Source: an uncultured Prevotellaceae bacterium
Lineage (GTDB): Bacteria; Bacteroidota; Bacteroidia; Bacteroidales; Bacteroidaceae
Length of the DNA: 59,565 nt
Assembly (NCBI GenBank): GCA_900318915.1
Contig: ONMI01000036.1
Coordinates: forward strand, 1 to 59,565
Direction of reading: 5' to 3'
Numbering within the stretch: the first letter of the stretch is position 1; each line of letters opens with the position of its first letter. Both the position numbers and the translations under genes were made by a program. Under the pieces are notes generated by a model, which worked only from the letters and a program-made list of their open reading frames with translations, was not told the origin of the DNA and did no database searches. Positions 1-6,927 of this stretch are shown here, piece by piece.

Positions 1-67
1 GATAAGGATATAATCGCTAAGATAATCATTTAACACTTATTAATAATTCTAATTTTAACACAAAACT

Positions 68-2020
68 ATGATTAAAAATCTACGATTCCTTACATTGGCA
101 CTGTTAAGCATAGTGTTCAATGTGGCAATGGCTGACCCGGGCTACATGGAGGTTAAATTTGTGGGGACGGAGGATGCTATTGAGGTAATCAACGACGCTG
201 AAGGTAATGCTGTCGGATTCAAACTTGAAAAAGACGGTTTCACTATCAAGGCTCTCAAGGCGGACGGTGCATCGGTACCGACCCAGAACGGCAGGTCGTT
301 AGATTACCGTACTTATGCCCTCAACACCCTGACCGTGTCGGGTCAAGGTGTGGAAATCATGGAGCTTTCCTTCCTCCTCTCTGAACAAGGCAAGAAAAGG
401 TATTGTCCCATCGAGGCCAACAGTGGAACATGGGAACAGAGCGAATCTGACGAGACCTTCAATTGGTATGCAGAATCCACCGTCAATTCGGTGACCTTCA
501 CCGTGGGCGAGAAAGCCGAGTTTGGTACCGATGGCGGCGAAAAGGCCGGACAATTTGATTTCGATGAAGTGACAATCTACTTTAACCCTACCGGAGTCGA
601 GGAGCCCGAGCCCGTTGTCGATTTCATCACCGATCAGTTTGAGCGCTATGAGCTCCTCACCGATCCCAGCACCCTCAAGAGTGGCGACCAGCTTGTAATC
701 CTCTCCAAGTCGTATGTGGCCATGGCTACTACCCGCGACGGTGGCAACTACGGAGCCGCCGGCAGCGATCCTACTGAGCTCACTGGTTCGGAGATTGCCG
801 ACAACCGCTACGACAACTACTTCAATGCCACTCCGTTGGTGTCGTTCGACAATGGTCAGAAACAGGCTCTTTATCGTAACATGTACACCAACCGCATCAC
901 CCTCGAACAGGGACAGAATGGATGGTTCTTCAAGTGCCTCTCCATGAACTACAGAAATCATGACGGTGGCTACCTCTATCAGCTCGACGACAAGACAGGC
1001 GGCATGAGAACCATCACTACGCCGACGGAAACTGCCGAAATCATGATTCTGTCCAACGAAGACGGTACCTTCTCCCTGACTTTCGCTGCTCATCCCGAAG
1101 TGTCTATCGTTTATGACAACGAGGCCGTCTGCTTCACCAGCTTCAACAACAATGACCAGCCGGGCGACAATGTGGAGGAAGGTGTTTACATCTACCGCCG
1201 CGTGGCTCCCACAGACTATATCGTGGTTCCGCAGAACCCCAGCTTCTACGCTACACTCTTCTACAGCGACAAGAACCTCGTGGTGCCCAACGGCATGATG
1301 GCTTTCGGTGTAGGTTATAGTGAGGAATCCGAAAAGGACGAGGTGACCGGTGAGACCAAGTTGGCACGTGTCGGTTGCAGCGACCTCGGTGGTGAGGCTC
1401 AGCTCCGTGTGGTGGCTGCCAGCTTCCTGGGCAACCCCAACGCTATGTCCTATGAGCCCAAACCGCTCGGAGGCAGCGCCTTCTTCACGGGTTGCTATCT
1501 GCCCGGTGAGGTCATCCCCGCTGGTACTGCTGTGGTGACCGGTATCGAGTCTACCAGAAACGAATTCTATCCTTGGGAGTTTACCAGTGAGCAGACTCCT
1601 GTTGATGCTTACTTCGCTGTGATGGACGAGGCTTATGAGGATGTGTACGGAACCGACGACACCAACCTTCTCAATGGTTTCGATGAGGATGCTCTTACCG
1701 TAGCCGACGAGCCTTGCAATTTCTATCGCCTTACCTACAGAGCTGGCGATTCTCATCCTACTTTCCGCTTCGGCGCTGAGCACGGAGCTGCATTCACCAG
1801 TGCTGCACACAAGGCTTATCTCGCTGTTCCCAAGAGCTTGTCGCAGGGTGCCAACAGCTTCTCCTTCGATTTCTTCGGTACTACAGATGGTATCAACCAG
1901 GCTAAGGTGGCCGAGGTCAATGCTCAGGGTGTCTACACACTCTCAGGTGTCCGTGTTGACGCACAGAAACTTCAGAAGGGCATCTACATTGTGAATGGAA
2001 AGAAAATGGTTATCAAATAA
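68..2020 (+). CDS. Secreted protein with short C-terminal sorting-like tail
   Basis: A 650-residue protein of unknown function. It starts with a clear signal peptide (MIKNLRFLTLALLSIVFNVA, cleavage near residue 22). Residues about 190-385 carry a domain (starting YELLTDPSTLKSGDQLVILS) that resembles one in the 775-residue protein at 40698-43025; both contain a (L)xxGDxxIIL-type strand and a GRYLY/GGYLY-type turn, which suggests a beta-rich surface domain. The last 35 residues (VYTLSGVRV, then KGIYIVNGKKMVIK) match the tail of four other secreted proteins here and resemble the end of type IX secretion sorting domains. It is followed after 19 bp by a small acidic protein and then a strong terminator, so the two form a short operon. 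Export is well supported; the molecular role is not known. Confidence 0.85.
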   Translation: MIKNLRFLTLALLSIVFNVAMADPGYMEVKFVGTEDAIEVINDAEGNAVGFKLEKDGFTIKALKADGASVPTQNGRSLDYRTYALNTLTVSGQGVEIMELSFLLSEQGKKRYCPIEANSGTWEQSESDETFNWYAESTVNSVTFTVGEKAEFGTDGGEKAGQFDFDEVTIYFNPTGVEEPEPVVDFITDQFERYELLTDPSTLKSGDQLVILSKSYVAMATTRDGGNYGAAGSDPTELTGSEIADNRYDNYFNATPLVSFDNGQKQALYRNMYTNRITLEQGQNGWFFKCLSMNYRNHDGGYLYQLDDKTGGMRTITTPTETAEIMILSNEDGTFSLTFAAHPEVSIVYDNEAVCFTSFNNNDQPGDNVEEGVYIYRRVAPTDYIVVPQNPSFYATLFYSDKNLVVPNGMMAFGVGYSEESEKDEVTGETKLARVGCSDLGGEAQLRVVAASFLGNPNAMSYEPKPLGGSAFFTGCYLPGEVIPAGTAVVTGIESTRNEFYPWEFTSEQTPVDAYFAVMDEAYEDVYGTDDTNLLNGFDEDALTVADEPCNFYRLTYRAGDSHPTFRFGAEHGAAFTSAAHKAYLAVPKSLSQGANSFSFDFFGTTDGINQAKVAEVNAQGVYTLSGVRVDAQKLQKGIYIVNGKKMVIK

Positions 2021-2039
2021 TTAAAGGAGGAACAACACA

Positions 2040-2249
2040 ATGAAAAAGTATATTGCACCTGAAGTTTACATCGTAAACACCAATGAGAGCGTCATGGGCC
2101 CCAGCCAGCTCGACGACGTTATCATGATAAGCCAGTTCTATATGGATGATGTTCAGCTTGGCAATTCATTCGGCTTCGACGATGAAGACGATGACTACAT
2201 CAATCCTTGGGCCAATGTCAAGGGAGTCAACCTGTGGGACGAAGACTAA
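2040..2249 (+). CDS. Small acidic YIxP/WD-motif protein A
   Basis: A 69-residue protein with no signal peptide and no cysteines. It begins MKKYIAP and ends NPWANVKGVNLWDED, with a strongly acidic middle. The same start (K-K/S/R-Y-I-x-P) and end (W-A/T-N/S, a spacer, then L/V-W-D-D/E) occur in the proteins at 2805-2999 and 43046-43240. Each lies directly after a secreted protein with the KGIYIxNGKK-type tail. Its ATG is 19 bp after the upstream stop, with a purine-rich stretch (aaaggagg) before it, which is an unusually good ribosome site for this phylum. Function unknown; a partner, chaperone or precursor peptide of the upstream protein are all possible. Confidence 0.75.
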   Translation: MKKYIAPEVYIVNTNESVMGPSQLDDVIMISQFYMDDVQLGNSFGFDDEDDDYINPWANVKGVNLWDED

Positions 2250-2275
2250 TTGAAGTCCACACGACTTAAATACTT

Positions 2276-2310
2276 AAAAACAGCCGCTCCTCCAAGAGCG
2301 GCTGTTTTTT
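2276..2310 (+). terminator. Rho-independent terminator
   Basis: A 14-bp near-perfect stem (aaaaacagccgctc / gagcggctgttttt) with a six-base loop and a T run. It ends the operon of the two genes upstream. Confidence 0.9.
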
Positions 2311-2317
2311 ATAGGTG

Positions 2318-2750
2318 TGTAGAAGTATTTGAGTGTAGGACATATGTTGTTTTGGTGAGGAGTGATTATGTGATTTATATGCCGATTTTGTTGCTTCTAC
2401 TTTAAGTTTTCAGGGTATATCAACAGAACTATGTCAGCTGTTTTATCGCTGAACAGCCAGGAATACTGGGAGACTATTCTGAGCGTACCTTTCTTGGCAA
2501 ACTCGGGCTTGGCTGGATACCCAATAAGAGTTTTGAACACTGGTGGCATAAACCATCGCATTTTGCATGGCAAATTGTCTAGTGTGGAAGCAAAGTCGTT
2601 GAGTCGACCGTTTTTACCAATAATCTTGCCCTATATTCGACAACCAGAGCCTAAATTGCTAAAGCCCTGGCATAAGCCACACAAATGTCTATACTCCAAC
2701 ACTCCTTCACTCCTGAAAAAGGCAAATGTCTACACTCCTTCACTTCTACA
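2318..2750. mobile_element. Possible MITE-like element or IS remnant
   Basis: This gene-poor stretch is bracketed by imperfect inverted repeats: 2318-2342 (TGTAGAAGT, 4 nt, GAGTGTAGGACA) and the reverse complement of 2727-2750 (TGTAGAAGT, 4 nt, GAGTGTAGACA). A partly similar copy lies just inside the right end at 2687-2712. The only plausible coding trace is a minus-strand open frame (2397-2630). No transposase was recognised and no target duplication was confirmed, so this is an inference from the repeats alone. Confidence 0.35.
2397..2561 (-). pseudogene. Possible gene remnant inside the 2.3-2.75 kb gap
   Basis: A minus-strand frame stays open from 2630 to the stop at 2397. From an internal ATG at 2561 it reads MRWFMPPVFKTLIGYPAKP and ends SDKTADIVLLIYPENLK, 54 residues. 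The amino-acid mix looks protein-like, but the piece is short, has no start with clear signals and I do not recognise a family. It is most likely the decayed end of a larger gene. Confidence 0.25.
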
Positions 2751-2787
2751 GAAAGAGCCCTGCACGAATCCGTGCAGGGCTCTTTCT
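2750..2787 (-). terminator. Bidirectional-looking terminator after protease operon
   Basis: A perfect 17-bp stem (agaaagagccctgcacg / cgtgcagggctctttct) with a four-base loop lies just after the stop of the minus-strand small protein at 2805. T-rich bases are present in the arms on both strands. Confidence 0.85.
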
Positions 2788-2804
2788 ATAATCGTGTTGT
2801 AAGT

Positions 2805-2999
2805 TTACAACTTGTCGTCCAGTTCGTCGTCCCAAACAGTATGGGCATTGGTCCACTCTTCCACATCGTCTTCGGTTTTGCTGCCGCCACCGCCTACAGT
2901 GGGGTCGGTCACACTTTCACCGGCAGGACCGGCTATCGGCTCACAATACAACGTTTTAATCTGGGGAAGAATATATGATTTCTTTGTTTCCATGTCCAT
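2805..2999 (-). CDS. Small acidic YIxP/WD-motif protein B
   Basis: A 64-residue protein that reads MDMETKKSYILPQIKTLYC at the start and EEWTNAHTVWDDELDDKL at the end, with a glycine run (GGGG) in the middle. It has the same K-S-Y-I-x-P and W-T-N...V-W-D-D signature as the proteins at 2040-2249 and 43046-43240. It starts only 3 bp after the stop of the C10 protease gene, so the two are almost certainly co-transcribed and probably translationally coupled. No signal peptide is seen. The role is unknown; an inhibitor or chaperone of the protease is possible, but the same family also follows non-proteases, which argues for a role tied to the shared C-terminal tail instead. Confidence 0.75.
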   Translation of the reverse strand: MDMETKKSYILPQIKTLYCEPIAGPAGESVTDPTVGGGGSKTEDDVEEWTNAHTVWDDELDDKL

Positions 3000-3002
3000 T
3001 AC

Positions 3003-6000
3003 TTATTTGATGATTTTCTTACCGTTTATGATGTACAGACCTTTCGGCAGACTGTTCACAACATTCTCCAGATGGCGCTGGCTGGTGCTCATTACCTTCA
3101 CACCGCTGAGGGTGTAGATGTTCACCACCTCGCTCTCACCGGCACCGTTGGCAATAAACTGGTCACGGATGGCAGAAGTGCTGTTGTCGTCTAAGAACAC
3201 CACCTGTACGCTCGAGGTTGTCGTCGATACGCTGGAGGCATCTGTACGCGAGGCAAAGAACGAGCGGAACGGCTCAACTTCCTTCGAACCCTTCACATAG
3301 TCGAACTGATTGCCGGCTTCATTCATGAAGTAGAGGCAGTTGTATACACTCTCCTTCGGGTTGACACCTGTCGTGGTGGCCAGGAAGCAGAGGTCGCGGG
3401 CCTCGTTGAAAATCTCTTTCGGAGTGGCGGGTACCACGTAGTCGCTGCCGTCCTGGCTGAAGGTAATCTCCTTGCCTACAAGATTCCATTCCTCACCCCA
3501 TTTGTCACCGGCTACAGTGATGATATAGGGCTTGTTGGCAAGAAGCTCCTGCGGCATCTTGAAATATACCTTGTTGTATTCGGCACCGTAGAAGTAACCC
3601 ATCCAGATGTTCTTGTCTTTCTCTGTCTTGTCGCGGAACCAGTCGAGGGCTTCCTCACCGGCCTTGACGGCGCTGGGGGCGAAGGGGAATACCACGGTGT
3701 TCCAGTTGCTGTCGTCGGCTCCCATATTGCCCTTGTCGAAGGTGCGCACATAGTTGGCGGTGTGACCGTTCAGGTTGAACTCCTGAGGAACGAAGGCTGC
3801 TTGGCCGTCGGTAAAGGTGATGTCGCTGTTGGCGCTGAACGCGTCACCGTCCATCATTACTACATTCTTGCCTTCAAGGCTGGCGGCCTCATTGGCGTTC
3901 TTCACATAGTAGACGGTGTTCGGATTGGCGTTCGGGGTTATCACAACGTCTTTCTTCGAGTCGGTGGTCATCACGGCCAGTGCATTCTCCGGGGTCTCAA
4001 AGCTGGCGGCGTATTCCACACCCATGCCACGGCCGGAAGCATCCCAATAGCGCACACCGCTCTGGGTGGGCTTGAAGATTCGCTTCAGCAGATACTCATA
4101 GTCCTTGAAGTCGCTGCCCTTGGCGTCCCAGTTGCTGGTGCTCACGTTCTTTGCGGCGACAAACACAAATACCTGGGTGCCGAACTTCAGATTGTCTACA
4201 TAGTACTCGAATTCTTTCTCCTCACCGGCCTGCAAGCGGAGGTGATAAAGCTGGGTCTTCATCCATTTGCCGCTCTGGGTGCAGATAAAGCGCATGTAGT
4301 CGTTGTAAGGCTCACTGCCCGTGTTCTTCACCTTGAACTTGATGTAGTACTTGTCGGAGTAAGTCTTCGTCTTGTTGCTGGTGCCGTCGCCGTCCAGTAT
4401 GCTCTCGTCCACTATTTCAAATTTGAGGTAGCGGTCGGCTGCGGTGCTCCAATAGGTCTTCTTGCCGCCTATAGTGACATTACACTTGCCCTGGGCAGAA
4501 CTGCCGATGCCTGAAGCGGCCTCGCGGTAAATCCAAAGGTCGGTCTTGTAGGTGTCGCTGCTGTACTGGACAAACGGGAATACCAAATCCACCTCACTGC
4601 TGTGGGGAAGGATCTTCAGCTCCTCTGAATAAGTGAGAGCGGCATGCTGGGAAGAGGTGGAAGAAGCGGCCAGACGCATCTGAAGGGTCTGGGGATTCAA
4701 GGCGTTGTTGCGAATCTTCAGAACCATGTCGACGGGGGCGCCGGCGGGCTGGTTCATATCGGCCTCATTGGGAGCAAAACCCAGCACCTCGTACGAGGGA
4801 ACGGCCTGCAGACCGTTGGCGGTCATCTCAAAGTAGGCGGTGTCGCACGCGCAACGGTCATAGTGCCACTCGGTGCAGCCCTTGATGCGGCTCACAGGAA
4901 GCAGACGCATGCCGGCGGTCACCTTTGAAGGAATGGTGTATACGTTCTCGATACGGACGTTCTTCACTTCCTTGTCCTCATCGGTAACCTCCTCACCCTG
5001 ACGGGGTTTGGGCAATACGGGCAACTCGGTGTATACGCCGGCGGGATAGGTGGTCTCGTGCTTGCGAATCACGGCCTTCAGGTTGAAGTCCTTGTCGAAA
5101 GCGCCAAGTGCCTGCTCAAAGGTCTCCTCGGTGGGATACATGTTGCAGTTGTATATCGTCACAGTGCTGCCGTCATCGGCCATCTTCGTGCCTACATACT
5201 GCAGACTCTTGTCTTCGGCCTGATAGTAGTCCACATCATTGCTCTCCACATGGTTGGCGGGCTGGATGCCGGTCACACAGTAGATGCTGAACGAGAAATT
5301 CATGTAGACAGGGGCGTCATACTCGCTCATGGCGGAGAAACGGAACCAACCGTCGGCAGAACCGCCCCAACCCCAGTTGATGTAGAAATAGTCGTCACGG
5401 TCATAACCGCCAATCAGGTAGGCATGACCCACCGTGCTGGTCGTCTGGGTGGCATAGGCGGAGGCGCCTACAATCACAGGACGGTGATGGCTCATCTCAT
5501 TGTATATCTCCTCAATAGAGGCCTCAATGTCGCGGGCACCGGTTACATGGATGCTGCGCACATCATCGGCAAAGTGGAAATAATCCCGCATGGCTTTCTT
5601 GATGAAGGAAGTAGAACCGCCCGACTCAGTGGCCTTGAACGAGGTCTCGGTCGACCAGGCGCAACGCTGCATCAGGCTGGCCACGGCATCGTGACCGGCT
5701 TCGTCCGTAGCGGTATAGGTCTCCTTAATCAGACTCCAGTCCATGTCGTAGGGATCAAGGTCCTCCAGCTGCTGACCCACTGCACCCATGTCGGTGTAGC
5801 TGGTGTAGCCGGGAATGGCCTCAATACGGTCGAACGAACCGGGGAAACAGGCCAGTGCCTGGGCAAAAGCGGTGTTCACACAACCTGTAGGGCAGGTAAT
5901 GGAGGGATTCGAAGGATCGGTGGGGCAGAACTTGTTGTACGGGAAACCCTGACCCCACTTGGTCTTCAGGAAAGGAGCTACATACTCGCGGGTCAGCGAC

Positions 6001-6410
6001 ATGGAGCGGCGGGGAGATGCCTCTTCTGAAGTCTGACTCTCATCAAGCATGTTGATCTGCTCGGCGTAGAAGTCCAGTTGCATCTGAAGGGCGGGAGGAA
6101 GATTGTCCAGGTCAAGACTGCCTTCTTCTGAGTAGCCGAGAATGCTCTCACCGCGGGTGTCGCCGCTCACCAGAACGAAACCATGCCCGTCTTCAGAATT
6201 GAATACATAGAACGGTGACACCGTGGTACCGTTCCCTTGCTGTGCAGGTGCCCGATGGGACCTGGTCTGCTGTAGCGTCATGCTGCTGCCGCGCGACAAA
6301 AGGAAGGCCTTCGCCTTGTCAAACGCAGTCGCCTCATCTACAGGGCCGGCCCAAACTCCAAGACTGGAGACAGCAAGCATCATGCAGGTAACTAATGTAA
6401 ACTTTTTCAT
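3003..6410 (-). CDS. Secreted C10 (streptopain-like) cysteine protease
   Basis: A 1135-residue secreted protease. Residues 1-21 form a signal peptide, followed by a Spi-type propeptide (to about residue 140) and a C10 catalytic domain. The nucleophile lies in CPTGCVNTAFAQ (Cys177), the histidine in VGHAYLIGGY (His329), and the oxyanion-side INWGWGG motif at 344-350; these match streptopain/interpain enzymes. The long C-terminal part (about 375-1135) is mostly beta-rich and of unknown role, ending in NIYTLSGVKV and KGLYIINGKKIIK, the short sorting-like tail shared with other secreted proteins here. The small acidic protein at 2805-2999 follows by 3 bp. Likely exported to degrade or process host or microbial proteins. 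The family call is firm; substrate and surface anchoring are inferred. Confidence 0.93.
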   Translation of the reverse strand: MKKFTLVTCMMLAVSSLGVWAGPVDEATAFDKAKAFLLSRGSSMTLQQTRSHRAPAQQGNGTTVSPFYVFNSEDGHGFVLVSGDTRGESILGYSEEGSLDLDNLPPALQMQLDFYAEQINMLDESQTSEEASPRRSMSLTREYVAPFLKTKWGQGFPYNKFCPTDPSNPSITCPTGCVNTAFAQALACFPGSFDRIEAIPGYTSYTDMGAVGQQLEDLDPYDMDWSLIKETYTATDEAGHDAVASLMQRCAWSTETSFKATESGGSTSFIKKAMRDYFHFADDVRSIHVTGARDIEASIEEIYNEMSHHRPVIVGASAYATQTTSTVGHAYLIGGYDRDDYFYINWGWGGSADGWFRFSAMSEYDAPVYMNFSFSIYCVTGIQPANHVESNDVDYYQAEDKSLQYVGTKMADDGSTVTIYNCNMYPTEETFEQALGAFDKDFNLKAVIRKHETTYPAGVYTELPVLPKPRQGEEVTDEDKEVKNVRIENVYTIPSKVTAGMRLLPVSRIKGCTEWHYDRCACDTAYFEMTANGLQAVPSYEVLGFAPNEADMNQPAGAPVDMVLKIRNNALNPQTLQMRLAASSTSSQHAALTYSEELKILPHSSEVDLVFPFVQYSSDTYKTDLWIYREAASGIGSSAQGKCNVTIGGKKTYWSTAADRYLKFEIVDESILDGDGTSNKTKTYSDKYYIKFKVKNTGSEPYNDYMRFICTQSGKWMKTQLYHLRLQAGEEKEFEYYVDNLKFGTQVFVFVAAKNVSTSNWDAKGSDFKDYEYLLKRIFKPTQSGVRYWDASGRGMGVEYAASFETPENALAVMTTDSKKDVVITPNANPNTVYYVKNANEAASLEGKNVVMMDGDAFSANSDITFTDGQAAFVPQEFNLNGHTANYVRTFDKGNMGADDSNWNTVVFPFAPSAVKAGEEALDWFRDKTEKDKNIWMGYFYGAEYNKVYFKMPQELLANKPYIITVAGDKWGEEWNLVGKEITFSQDGSDYVVPATPKEIFNEARDLCFLATTTGVNPKESVYNCLYFMNEAGNQFDYVKGSKEVEPFRSFFASRTDASSVSTTTSSVQVVFLDDNSTSAIRDQFIANGAGESEVVNIYTLSGVKVMSTSQRHLENVVNSLPKGLYIINGKKIIK

Positions 6411-6590
6411 GTTGATGGATTATGTTGATTATAATAAATTCTTTTCAAAACAGTGGTTCTCGATTCTCCAATTATTCAGATTACTCTGATTGTTCAAATT
6501 ATTCCGAATATTTAGATTTCTCCGACTATTCAGATTACTCTATTCTTTTCTTCTAATTTCAGTCTTTTTAGGAATATTCTTATATTTGGG

Positions 6591-6598
6591 CAAAATTA
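6591..6598 (-). promoter_or_regulatory. Putative -7 box for C10 protease operon
   Basis: Minus-strand TAATTTTG matches the Bacteroidetes TAnnTTTG box. A TTTG at -33 with proper spacing was not found. It implies a 5' leader of roughly 170 nt before the ATG at 6410. Confidence 0.4.
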
Positions 6599-6731
6599 AT
6601 GTTTTTTTTTGGTTTTTGGTGTCCAATATTTCCTTTTTTGTCTTGAGTATACATTTTTTAACGTTTACTCCCTAGATAATTATGGCTGACCATGTTTCTC
6701 TCTCTTGTTCACTTGGTAGAGTGTGTAGAAT

Positions 6732-6795
6732 GGCTGTTTACACAATGTGGCATGATATTCCACAACGGGGCTTCAAAATGTTGTGAAGAACAGCC
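6732..6795. other. Nested inverted repeats, possible structured RNA or cruciform
   Basis: Outer arms ggctgtt (6732-6738) and aacagcc (6789-6795) enclose two more stems: tgtgg/ccaca near 6746-6764 and cttca/tgaag at 6771-6775 and 6784-6788. The layout is that of a three-way junction. No promoter or T run was found beside it, so its nature is open. Confidence 0.3.
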
Positions 6796-6853
6796 TTTAT
6801 TCCCTAAATAACGGAATGTTACAATCTGTTACTTTTCTACTGTAAAAACAATC

Positions 6854-6903
6854 AAAAAGCCTTTCCGATTCTCCTTTTTTGTGGAGACGGAAAGGCTTTT
6901 CCC
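6854..6903 (-). terminator. Terminator of pectate lyase gene
   Basis: A 13-bp stem (aaaagcctttccg / cggaaaggctttt) with a 20-base loop, followed in the minus direction by a T run. It sits 25 bp after the stop of the PL1 gene. Confidence 0.85.
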
Positions 6904-6927
6904 TTTGTAGAGGTTTCAAATCGTATG

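Larger units (their letters stand above)
6411..6853. other. Intergenic region upstream of the C10 protease gene
   Basis: No gene seen. It holds an AT-rich leader with short degenerate repeats (attattc/agattactc, about 6468-6545), a TAATTTTG -7 box at 6591-6598, and at 6732-6795 a set of nested inverted repeats that could fold as a three-way junction. Confidence 0.6.

Noticed and set aside
299-1810. Long minus-strand frame opposite the first secreted protein
   Set aside because: Shadow frame: no signal peptide or family, odd composition, and the plus frame has clear features.
2431-2802. 123-residue plus-strand frame in the 2.3-2.75 kb gap
   Set aside because: It runs through a terminator hairpin and short tandem repeats (TPSLLKK/TPSLLQK) and has no family; more likely noncoding.
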